Part shown: positions 55,168 through 64,000 of the stretch, piece after piece | Position numbering within the stretch: the stretch's first letter is position 1 | How the letters are laid out: each line of letters starts with the position of its first letter | Source of the DNA: Gambelia wislizenii | Lineage: Eukaryota > Chordata > Lepidosauria > Squamata > Crotaphytidae | Direction: 5' to 3' | Assembly (NCBI GenBank): GCA_030847615.1 | Contig: JAUMIR010000005.1 | Location: 80,882,492 to 80,946,491, forward strand | DNA: 64,000 nt | Program-made: the position numbers and the translations under genes | The notes under the pieces: generated by a model | What the model saw: only the letters and a program-made list of their open reading frames with translations | What the model was told of the DNA's origin: nothing | Database searches by the model: none

Positions 55168-55996
55168 GCATTCAATAGGCTGGAGAGCTGGGCCAAAGCT
55201 AACAAAATGAAATTCAATACGGAGAAGTGTAAGGTACTGCACTTAGGGCGGAAAAATGAAATGCATTGATATAGGATGGGAGAGTCCTGGCTGAATGAGA
55301 CTACATGCGAAAGGGATCTAGGAGTCCTAGTAGACCCCAAGTTGAACATGAGTCAACAGTGTGATGCAGCAGCTAAAAAGGCCAATGCAATTTTGGGCTG
55401 CATCAATAGAAGCATTGTGTCCAGATCAAGGGAAGTAATAGTGCCGCTCTATTCTGCCTTGGTCAGACCTCACCTAGAATATTGTGTCCAGTTCTGGGCA
55501 CCACAGTTCAAAAAGGATATTGACAAATTGGAGCATGTCCAGAGAAGGGCAACTAAAATGGTGAAAAGTCTGGAAACCATGCCTTATGAGGAGAGACTTA
55601 GGGAGCTGGGTATGTTTAGCCTGGAAAAAAGACGGTTAAGAGGAGATATGATAGCCCTGTTTAATTATTTGAAGGGATGTCACGCTGAGGATGGAGCAGG
55701 CTTGTTTTCTGCTGCTCCAGAGACTGGAACACGGAGCAGTGGATGCAAGATCCAGGAACAGAGATTCCACCTCAACATTAGGAGGAACTTTTTGACAGTA
55801 AGAGCTGTTCGGCAGTGGAACACACATCCTCGGAGTGTGGTGGGGTCTCCTTCCTTGGAGGTCTTTAAGCAGAGGCTGGATGGCCATCTGTCGGGGATGC
55901 TTTGATCGTGATTTCCTGCATAGCAGGGGGTTGGACTGGATGGCCCTCGTGGTCTCTTCCAACTCTGCAATTCTGTGATTCTACGATTCTATGAAG
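55168..55996 (+). mobile_element. CR1 LINE, 5'-truncated, nearly intact frame
   Basis: An open frame at 55276-55905 covers the ORF2 C terminus: [76 protein letters not shown], with a natural stop. Upstream the same frame extends through LESWAKANKMKFNTEKCKVL and is closed only by a TGA where related copies have AGA. It ends with repeated ATTCTATGA-type units (55968-55996). Confidence 0.92.
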
Positions 55997-55999
55997 CAC

Positions 56000-56600
56000 T
56001 GACGCCGACGCTGCCCCACTCTCTCCTGTGGCCTTTTGAAATGCCTGGGTGGAAACACAGCAGTGACTGTGACCCTGTGTGCTAAGGCAAGGCAGTGCCA
56101 AAAGGGAGCTTCTGGAGAGGGAGCAGAGGGGACTATTGCTTCCTTCAGGCTCTCCCGGTACAAACTAAGCTCTCAGATTTGCTGAGAGCCTGAAAGAAGC
56201 ACTTGCTCCCTCTGCTCTCTCCTGCGGCAAGAAAGCCCCAAAAGAGCCGCTGGAGAGAGAGCAGAGGGGGCTTCTTCCAGGTTCTCCCAGCTTCTTCTAA
56301 TCTCTCTGCCTTGGTGGGCAAGCACTAAAGAACTGCAGCCAGTGCAGTAGAGAGAATGATGGGAATCAGGACTTCTTTCCAGTTCTTCAGAATCCTTCTA
56401 ATCTCCCCACTCTCAGAGCTTAGTCCGTGCCAAGAGAACCTGAAAGATGCACCCGTCCCCTCTGCACTAACTGCTGTGCTGGGTAAGCCCCCAAAGAGCT
56501 GCTGAAGAGAAAAAGAGAAGGGGGAGGGGTCATTGCTTCCTTCAGGCTCTCCCAGCATGGTCTGTCTGGGAAAGGAGCCCCAAATGCCAGCAGGATAAAC
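56000..56600. repeat. Degenerate tandem repeat, about 130-base period
   Basis: CCAAAAGGGAGCTTCTGGAG (56098), CCAAAAGAGCCGCTGGAGAG (56236) and CCAAAGAGCTGCTGAAGAG (56490) begin similar stretches containing GCAGAGGGG and TTCAGGCTCTCCC, so spacing is about one and two periods. Overlapping frames here are artefacts. Confidence 0.5.
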
Positions 56601-57170
56601 AAGATCTGGGAAAGCAGCCACCCCCAGTGATAGCCAAGTTAATTAACGGGAGCCAGATAAGGTTTGGAACAAGCAAGGTTACGTTTCTTGAAGAAGCAGC
56701 AACACAGGCAAGAAGGCACACAGAAAAGAGTCCAGAATACAGTCCAAAGCTCAAGGCTTACAGAAGGCAGCATAGTCAAGAAGTAGGTCCATGGGTCAGC
56801 AGGATCAGGCAACAGTGTAGTCAGGAACAGTCTGATGTCAAGGCACGAGTCAAGGCAGCAAGGATTAAGGCAACAAAGTCAGCAGAAAGCTTTATCCAGG
56901 AAAATCAGTTGATCTCTGACAAAGCCTCCATCTCCTCTCCCAGCATATATAAAGCATATATGGGAAAGATTGAAACTGCTTTTGAAATCTTTCATTCTAA
57001 GTTTGTCACCTGCAGTATTAAAACCAGCTTATAATTGATGGCTTCAGCCTTCAGTTCAGTATTTCACATAATGTGCCAGTAGCCACTCACCTTAGCCCCC
57101 ATCCTGTCTTGAGGCTACATGTACAACCAACCTATTATACACATGGTTCCTGTTCTAGAAAAGCTCTGGC
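56601..57170. other. WDR17 intron 1 sequence
   Basis: GC-balanced sequence with many CAAGGCA-like motifs and CATATATAAAGC; possibly an old retroelement piece, not identified. The frame at 56627-57034 has no domain. Confidence 0.3.
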
Positions 57171-57174
57171 TGGA

Positions 57175-57362
57175 CTGGGATGCTCCATAGCACAGTAGCG
57201 GAGCTGGGCTTTAATATGAGGAAGGTCTGACATTCAAACCCCAGTATTTCCAAGCAGGAGCACTGCCTGAAGCCTCAGAGGGCAACTTACTCTGCTTCAG
57301 AGTAGAGAGAGTTGGAATAGGCTGATGATCTGATGCAATATAAGATAGCCTCATTTGTTAGT
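57175..57362 (+). mobile_element. Second type of tRNA-derived SINE, degraded
   Basis: GCTCCATAGCACAGTAGCGG, GAAGGTCTGACATTCAAACC and a 3' GATCTGATGCAATATAAGAT correspond to a different tRNA SINE family (tRNA head, GATTCAGTATAAGGCAGC-type end) common in reptiles. Confidence 0.5.
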
Positions 57363-59276
57363 ATTGGGGTGCATGTAAACATAAAAAATACACTGTTTTT
57401 GTTTAGTTTTTGGTACTCAAGAAAATTTATTAGAGTCTTAAGAACAGTTCCCTTCATGATGCTTTATTTTTTGTAACAGCAAGGAATAAAACTACTTGCT
57501 TGATATGAGAGACTGCTCTTGCACTGTAACATTTAATGTGAAGCTTTATATCCTGGGTAGCTCAGTAAACAGTTCACTTATGAGCACATGCAGCATTGGA
57601 AACATGAAGGTGTCATCAAGTTTGTATCACAGAAGCCACTGTTGTGAATTTGATGTGAATGTACTACTGGAGTAATATGACAAACAAAAAGAGTTAGCAA
57701 TGACTAGATGCAACTGTAGTACTAGAATAAATACACAGAATACTTTGCTATACATATCAGGTTTTCTCACTAATAATAAATGCAGTGGTATTATGAAGGG
57801 TAAAATATGCAAATAAAGCACAAAAAGAATAGAGCAGAAACAATTAGGAAAAATGCACACTCATACATCAAAATGGTGCCTCTTAAAGAGCTGTAGTTGC
57901 CAGGCTACTGATACAGCTTTATTGTGTGTGTATAGTGCTTCACAATGCTCAGGCTTCTCTCCAGCATCCATTACTAAGCTGTTAACATCAAGGTTTAATT
58001 TCTTCAACCATCAAGTAAAGCATTTTCACTCTATAGCTAGTCTGAGGCTACATGTTTGGAATCTGTAGGGGTTTGGAGTTAACATGAAAATCCTTAAATT
58101 GCTTCCAGAACATGACACCTGTACTAAGGTAGGGCTCACCTAACCAACAAATGACTAGTCTTTTAATCTCATCATGTTTATTGAATCTTGTACACCATCC
58201 TGAAATTTGGTAATGAAAGATGGCAAATATTTTAAATATATAAATGCATCCAGTTCTATCAGTCTTATCCCTTATGTTAAAAACAAATGTATTTTTTTCA
58301 TTTTTGTATATAGAAAATATTTTTATCACATTTCTATATTTAGTAACGAAGAAGGGCTTAAGATGTTACTACTGATGTATCTGCCAGGTAGAGAGAGAGC
58401 GCTTTCTCTTTCCCTTTCTAATAATTCTTAGCAACAATAGACACCCTCTTACCAGTACTGTATTTACAAAGCAGAATTTGAGTGCAGCAAAATGCTTTTG
58501 TGTGGCTGTGCAAGCTACACAAAGGTATTGGCTTATAATATTTGTCTTGAATCTTTGTGGCTCATTTGGAAACCCTGGTTTTTATACATTTATGTTTGTG
58601 TTGGTGGAGGTGCTTAACAGATAATATTTTCCCCCCAGGAGATTTGCTCCCATTTTGTAGTGAATGATCTCATATTGTGACTATGACTGTTTTAATTTAG
58701 TTCTTGTTTAAATACATGAAATTGACTAGAGATTCCAAGTTGTTGCACAGGGTGTGTTTGATTATCGAGCCAGAAACCCCACTGTGCATGTCCATATTGT
58801 TTGGGCAGTATTTACAGGTTCCCAAAACGTAATCACAGTTGCTGTTCTCGCTCCTGAGTGTGGAGTCATAGAGCAAGTTAGTGGACAGTCAAGTTGGGGA
58901 AAACTGCAGTTCCTTTGCCCTCTTTGTAGCAATGCATATATGTCTAGAATTAGGGGATTAAGACTGACAGTGGTAACATAAACATCAGCATTAAGGTGTC
59001 ATGTTCAATTTTCCTTCCTAAGGTAGTCCAAGTGTCTGCAGTGGGTTAGTGATAGATTTTCATCATATAGGTTAGAGGTGCACAGGATTTTCAGCCCTGA
59101 GCACTGCATTTGATGTCATCCTAGGAGTTGGGGGGTTGTTCTCTCACAGGTTCACACACCTTTGCACTCCTCTTTTCTGACAGGGTGGGTGTGAAGAACC
59201 TTCTCTCCACATCCTTCACTAATGTGGAAAGAAGGATCTGTATGATCTTTGTGGCAGAAGATGAGAAGGCTTTATA

Positions 59277-59278
59277 GA

Positions 59279-59334
<56 letters not shown>

Positions 59335-59335
59335 G
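59277..59335. repeat. (TC)n(TG)n compound microsatellite
   Basis: About 11 TC units run directly into about 15 TG units. Confidence 0.95.
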
Positions 59336-60214
59336 AACAACTACAGGGGACTGCATTCAAATCCATAGAGGGGAGAGGGCTGTGTGTGGTTGACTATAAT
59401 TTATAGCCAGATATTATATTCCCAAGGCACTGCATTCTGGGGTTAAAATAATAAATGAAGAGAGGAATCTCAGGTCATACTTCATTAAGACCATATCTTT
59501 TTTAGCTTCTACTTCAGGTTCATCAATTAGTACCGCATCTCTACTGTGTATGTATTAATCATTAATGCTGCAATTTGGAAGAAATAATAATAATGATAAG
59601 ATTTATTTTAGTAATATCAGAAAATAGTACCAATTGTTCCAGGGCCAGTCTAGATGCAATGGGTGTGCATTTTTGCCCATTCATAGCGATGGTGTTTTGT
59701 CTCCACCATTTTTTTTTTTTTGCCAATTTATTTGAATGGAGCATTCACACATTCCGATAAAGGGCAAATGAGCGAAAATGTACATAGGTGTTCATTTTGA
59801 TGTCCACACGTGCAAAAATATGCATCTAGAAGCATTTTCTGGAAAACTTGGGGGGAAATCGCTAACCCTTTTACTGCACGGTTTGTGGAGTTTTTAGTCC
59901 CCCTCTTTCCTAATACTGCAAATCTCATTTGCAGCATGTTGGGACAGGTTGTATTCTACTTGCATTCTATGAGGAGTATTTTCACCAACTAGACAACCCG
60001 CTAGATTCAAAAACAAATGTGAAATACACAGAATGAATGTTTCTTCTGTAAGAGCTGTTGTTGCCAGATTGGACCTGTACAATGATGATGACTTTTGTTC
60101 ATTCAAGCTGTGAGTCTTATTTTCTGCTTCCTCCTGAATGAAAAACCCATTGCTTAATCAGAATTTTAATCACAAGGTTATTTACAGGGTGTTTTTTTTT
60201 TAAAGGCAAGAGTG

Positions 60215-60340
60215 CTACTCATGCATCCCTCCATTTGTTATTGGACTGCAATTCCCAGCAGTCCTAGCCAGCATACCCAATAGTGAAGAATGTTGGGGGT
60301 TGCAGTCCAACAACATTTGGAATGATGCATGATTTCCACA
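60215..60340. mobile_element. Palindromic MITE
   Basis: TGCATCCCTCCATTTGTTAT pairs with CAACATTTGGAATGATGCAT, and TGGACTGCAATTCCCAGCAG pairs with TGTTGGGGGTTGCAGTCCA. Confidence 0.65.
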
Positions 60341-60553
60341 CCAATTCAGTGTGTCATCTCTTTGTTTTACACACATGCCCTTCTATCAAAAGGGTCAGCT
60401 GGAACATCACTATTGAACCCAATCCCTTCACAGTTTCATGCTTGTGTACTCAGAAGTAAGTACTAATGATGTTAATATGGTTTTCTTCAAGGACAAGGGA
60501 TACCAAATTTCAGCCTTAATGACCATGTTTCTCTATTTATTTAACAGGCAAAA

Positions 60554-60676
60554 ATGGCACAGGTTAAGCAAGTGGGCCTGTTGGCTGCTGGGTGTCAGCC
60601 ATGGAATAAAGATGTATGTGCTGCTAGTGGGGATAGATTTGCCTACTGTGCGACTCTTGCTATTTATATATATCAG
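60554..60676 (+). CDS. WDR17: WDR17 exon 2, start-codon exon (partial CDS)
   Basis: This exon encodes the amino terminus of WDR17, a large WD40-repeat protein. The ATG has a favourable context (A at -3, G at +4) and 41 codons follow before a donor CAG|GTGAGA at 60677. The acceptor is a pyrimidine-rich tract ending TTTAACAG at 60547, so the exon is about 60548-60676 with a six-base 5' leader. Recognisable residues are VGLLAAGCQPWNKDVCAASG followed by a segment ending AIYIYQ, which I recognise as the conserved WDR17 N terminus. The intron falls between codons (phase 0) and the frame continues exactly into the exon at 61544. WD proteins act as scaffolds; the precise function of WDR17 is poorly known, with retina and testis expression described in mammals. 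The first residues before KQVGLL differ from the human form as I remember it and could reflect alternative starts. Confidence 0.93.
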
Positions 60677-61543
60677 GTGAGATTATTATTTTTTTAGAAT
60701 TCCCTTTGACTATTCTTCTTTCCTTGCTTGCATACTAGCTTTTTCTAACCCGTTCTATGTCTAAAAATAGTAATTCATGTCAGAAAGCCATTTACTTTAA
60801 TGCAGTGAAGGGGTTATGTTAAATTAGTAGCCATAGAGATGGATTTGCATCTGCACGTGCTTTGGCAAATTCATCCAACAAATTCATTTGGGCTTACAGA
60901 GTGTTGTGTCCAGAGAAATATTATGCTCCTGAAAAAAAAAGTTGAAAAAGAGTGTAGGGTAGGCTGTTAGGAGAATGTAGCATTGCCCCAAATTAGGTAG
61001 ACTCCTATTCAGTTTTGGAAAGCTCTTCTTCCCTGAGTTCTTTCCTAAATTGCTCAGTATGGCTCCCAGACACTCCTCATAGGCCTTTCAAGACATCCAG
61101 GTGGCTGCAAGAGGATTGGAAGGTTTCCTTCCATTAATGTATTTAAGTGAGTTTGCTTTATGATCAAATTCAGTAGCTCATAAGATGGCAATATTTACTT
61201 TAAGCACACATGTCATATTTTTTGCTTTTAATATTTGCTAAAGTAACAAACTAAACACAAAATATTTAAGAATGTAGTAAAGTAGTTAAGAATTTATTAA
61301 CATATATTCCTAAATTTAAGCCTGTCTTTTTTGATGTGATAATAAGTTGTCTCTATGCGAATGTAGATGAATGTGAATCACTTAGGTGTTATAGAACTAA
61401 CCATAGTTTGGGTTTGGGAAGTGTTGAGAAAAGGCAATATTTTGGAGGTGCGGTTGGGTTGAGAATGGCAATCAATCTGTCCTTGTTGTTTCAAAAATCT
61501 TACTTTTTTATTGAAAAAAAAACCCCTTTGTCTGTCTTTTTAG
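60677..61543 (+). other. WDR17: WDR17 intron 2
   Basis: 867 bases with GTGAGA donor and TTTTTAG acceptor. No repeat recognised. Confidence 0.85.
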
Positions 61544-61727
61544 TTAGATCATCGATACAACCAATTCAAGTTATGGGGAATTATGTCTGAGCACAAGAAG
61601 ACAATCACAGCCATTTCTTGGTGTCCCCATAACCACGACCTATTTGCAAGTGCAAGTGCAGATAACTTAGTAATAATTTGGAATGTGGCTGAACAAAAAG
61701 TTGCCGCAAAACTTGACAGTACAAAAG
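61544..61727 (+). CDS. WDR17: WDR17 exon 3 (partial CDS, first WD repeats)
   Basis: This 184-base exon continues the frame from 60676. The acceptor is TCTGTCTTTTTAG at 61543 and the donor is AAAG|GTATGT at 61728, giving a phase-1 junction. The 61 complete codons include SEHKKTITAISWCPHNHDLF and then a stretch ending NLVIIWNVAEQKV. The pattern of a histidine, an SW.P core, LFAS and a closing IWNV is a classic WD40 blade. The exon has no stop and is preserved while everything around it has decayed, as expected under purifying selection. Intron 2 is 867 bases. The next exon is not in the window; intron 3 runs to at least 64000 and holds several MITEs and an RTE LINE fragment. Confidence 0.93.
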
Positions 61728-61851
61728 GTATGTGAGCAACTCAAGTCTAACAAAGCAATTTTTTCAAAGTAAAAATAGCCAGCTATACTGTATCATGGGT
61801 TAAATTCACAGTTTCTCTTCTTTTTGAAGGACTGAAGGCTTGTCTGTACTA

Positions 61852-62071
61852 CAGAAGGCCCTCCTTATCCACGGTTTCTTTATCCACAGATTCAACCAAC
61901 CACAGCTTGAAAATATATTTTTTTAAAGTATCCCAAAACACAAACCTTGCTGTTCATCATTTTATATAAAAGACATCATTTTACTATGTCATTGCATATA
62001 ATGGAACTTGAGCATCCATGGAGAGGTGTGTGTCCTGGAATCAAACCCCAGTGGATACCAAGGGCCCACTG
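61852..62071 (+). mobile_element. Tigger-type MITE, MER2-like
   Basis: CAGAAGGCCCTCCTTATCC to CCAAGGGCCCACTG with TA flanks; ACAGATTCAACCAACCACAG inside, as at 24421-24648. Confidence 0.8.
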
Positions 62072-62117
62072 TATTAAAACCCCCACATCCCCCTGCAAAT
62101 TCCCCTGAACCTGTGGC

Positions 62118-62184
62118 AATCAGGCCACATGATGTATGGCCTTTCCCCCAAATCTGGGACAATCAGGCCACATGTTGTATGGCC
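62118..62184 (+). repeat. Short tandem duplication
   Basis: AATCAGGCCACATGATGTAT is repeated as AATCAGGCCACATGTTGTAT about 44 bases downstream. Confidence 0.7.
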
Positions 62185-62264
62185 CAGGTTCATGGCATTT
62201 CAGGATAGTTTACCTTGCTACAGAGGTTGTAGGATTCAAGGTTTTATCTGCATTTTTATCCGCC

Positions 62265-62570
62265 ACTGCAGCTGCCACTGCTGATGCCACTGCAACCATT
62301 TTGAAGCTCAGGAGGCAGTTCCTGGCTCAAGGGAGAGTTTTTCTCCCTTCCCCTGGCTTGGCAGCGCTGCCTCTGCCCATTCTCCACTCGCCTGTTACTT
62401 TCTTCAAGTGTTTCTGTTGCTTTCTTCAAGCGCCTCTTTCTGTGAGTGGAGAGTGGGTGAAGGCAATGCTGCTGAGCCAGGGGGAAGGAGAAAATCTCTC
62501 CATTCAGCCAGGAACTGCCTCCTGAGCTTTAAATTATGGTGGTGCCAGCAGCAGCAGTGGACTAAACTCC
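62265..62570. mobile_element. Fold-back element (long inverted repeat)
   Basis: Arms of about 130 bases: AGCTCAGGAGGCAGTTCCTG at about 62306 pairs with CAGGAACTGCCTCCTGAGCT at about 62510, and the match extends to both sides. The loop carries a duplicated TTTCTTCAAG. Confidence 0.7.
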
Positions 62571-62834
62571 ACAAGGACAGTGAAGAGAAGGTACTCCATG
62601 TCCCTGTGGAGAATAATAATGCACAGGGCTTCGGGGGGGGGGAGGTAGGGGCATGTGGGCAGAACTCCATTCTGAGTTTTTGCCCCACATGTATACAAGC
62701 CCTAAGTCAGCAGAGGTTTCCACAAACAGAAAAGATGGCTATGATTCCAAGTTGGAGTGCTGCCTACAAATCTGGTCCAGAGGACCAAGGGACCCTCTAG
62801 AAGAGGAGACAGATCTTCAGGGGAGGATCCATAA

Positions 62835-63061
62835 CAGGGCCGGTTTAAGGCACCAGCGGTGTCAGCATCTTCAGGGTGCCCCATCATTGTGCCCCCCCCC
62901 GTAGTAACCCTCCTCCTGCAAAAACATTACTAGTAATAATCTGAATATCCTGTACTGTGAATAGCTTAGGTTGAGTTAGGTTACACTGACCTGAGATAAA
63001 CATATGGGGCCCCCAAAATAAAGCATTGCAGGGGGCCCCAAAATTCCTTAAACCGGTCCTG
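62835..63061. mobile_element. hAT-type MITE with perfect 8-bp target duplication
   Basis: CAGGGCCGGTTTAAGG and CCTTAAACCGGTCCTG are inverted with one mismatch, flanked by ATCCATAA at 62827-62834 and 63062-63069. Same family as 8878-9252, in inverted orientation. Confidence 0.9.
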
Positions 63062-63069
63062 ATCCATAA

Positions 63070-63835
63070 ATCCCTTTCTGTTCACATAATCCACTAGATT
63101 GAAAGGACTTCAGTGGATTGAAGGAAGCGCTTTCATAAGTAGAAGGGCACCTTTGGGTCCATACTCAGGCTAAAGTAATATTATAAGTATATTATTGTCA
63201 GGCTGAAATAATATTATAAGTAGTCTATATATGTTACCATTTTGCAGTGTAGCAAAGGCAGTACTTTTCCCTTGCTTTTCACTGGGTAATAAATGGTCAT
63301 GATTTATTTTGCTCAGATGACATCAAGTGAAAGCAATCTGGTGAGTTTCCTGGACAAAAAATTGAAACTTCAAATTTTTGTTTGGATTTGTTTTCCTTGA
63401 TGTGGAAGTAACTGTAACCGATGCACAACTATTTATTTTGATATATTTCCTTCTAGTATGGTTATAATAGTACAATACTGTTTTTGATGACTTCCTTGCA
63501 ACATCTTATTGGTTAGCAGTCATAGAAGCCTCTGTTTGGAGGCTCTTTAAGTTTGGAGGCTCTTTAAGTTTTTACTCAGAAACATCAGCTTAAAATATGT
63601 TTAACATGTCTGTAAAAATAATGTTGGGTAGATGCACAAACATCATAAGGAAAAATAGGTTCTGTGTGTTCTTGGCTGTTCAGATCTTGCTCACTGAAAA
63701 GAATGAAACCACCTATAGATGTGAGATGTAACAATGGATGACAGACAAGACGCTTCAAGCAATGAAAGACAGATGAGAAGCAAAAGAAAAGGGAGACATG
63801 AACAGAACCAGAATCATGAATGCAACTGTTCAGTG
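63070..63835. other. WDR17 intron 3 sequence
   Basis: A short duplication (TTGGAGGCTCTTTAAGT, 63537-63571) and a TTATAAGTA repeat near 63180-63222; no coding block. Confidence 0.35.
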
Positions 63836-63837
63836 AT

Positions 63838-64000
63838 TAGTGTGCAAGGACAAAGAGAATTACTATAATAATCACTGCAGAGAAATAGAAGACGACAACA
63901 AAAAAGGAAAAACAAAAGACCTCTTCCACAAGATCCAGGAACTCAAAGGGAAATTTAAACCAAGGGTAGGGATGATCTATGATCAGCAGAAGAACATAAT
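63838..64000 (+). mobile_element. RTE/BovB LINE ORF2 fragment, running off the window
   Basis: A clean frame reads CKDKENYYNNHCREIEDDNK and then KGKTKDLFHKIQELKGKFKP, the linker between endonuclease and reverse transcriptase in RTE-type LINEs. It is likely to continue past 64000. Confidence 0.75.

Larger units (their letters stand above)
57363..60547. other. WDR17 intron 1, 3' portion
   Basis: Mostly unrecognised AT-rich sequence. Contains (TC)n(TG)n at 59277-59335 and a palindromic MITE at 60215-60340. The intron ends at 60547. Confidence 0.4.

Noticed and set aside
56627..57034. A 135-codon frame
   Set aside because: No recognisable domain, no splice context, and low-complexity lysine/alanine/serine composition.
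60438..60680. An 80-codon frame overlapping WDR17 exon 2
   Set aside because: It is in a different frame from the conserved WDR17 peptide and crosses the exon's splice sites.
1..64000. CRISPR arrays, operons or a bacterial defence system
   Set aside because: The regularly spaced repeats here are transposon families and microsatellites; spliced exons, SINEs and LINEs show the DNA is vertebrate.

Overview
The window looks like nuclear DNA from a squamate reptile, most likely a lizard; I cannot fix the species. The evidence is the repeat content: CR1 LINEs ending in ATTCTATGAT-type 3' repeats, BovB/RTE LINE pieces, tRNA-derived SINEs with a BovB-like tail, 5S-rRNA-derived SINEs, a Penelope-like element, and many Tigger-, hAT- and Harbinger-like MITEs. 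There are only two protein-coding loci. Almost all other open reading frames are chance frames or decayed transposons.

Layout: (1) 1-5.4 kb is read as the first intron of GPM6A, transcribed on the minus strand. A CpG island at about 4.83-5.84 kb carries its likely first exon, whose coding part is only ATGG followed by a splice donor, the exon layout known in the proteolipid-protein family. (2) About 5.8-30.9 kb is the intergenic space between two head-to-head genes. It is filled with nested transposons, with a good CTCF-like motif near 21.06 kb. (3) A second CpG island at about 30.87-31.3 kb, with a CCAAT box, a palindromic CRE and an RFX X-box, is the likely promoter and non-coding first exon of WDR17 (plus strand). 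(4) WDR17 intron 1 runs from about 31.24 to 60.55 kb and holds nested CR1s, a mariner relic, a solo LTR, a minisatellite-bearing MITE, a zinc-finger LINE fragment and a local segmental duplication. (5) WDR17 exon 2 (start codon) lies at 60548-60676 and exon 3 at 61544-61727; the gene continues past the window. GPM6A(-) next to WDR17(+) is the vertebrate order I know from human chromosome 4q, which supports both calls.

I found no prokaryote-like system, CRISPR array or operon. The points most worth a second look are mobile-element biology: hammerhead-like cores in inverted Penelope terminal repeats, 5S-rRNA and tRNA SINEs sharing one LINE-type tail, a Tigger element strikingly like the mammalian families I remember, a MITE inserted into its own family inside a hAT element that abuts the WDR17 promoter, and a CR1-in-CR1 nest carrying a SINE. 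All boundaries were read by eye, so most repeat ends are good to roughly 5-30 bases.
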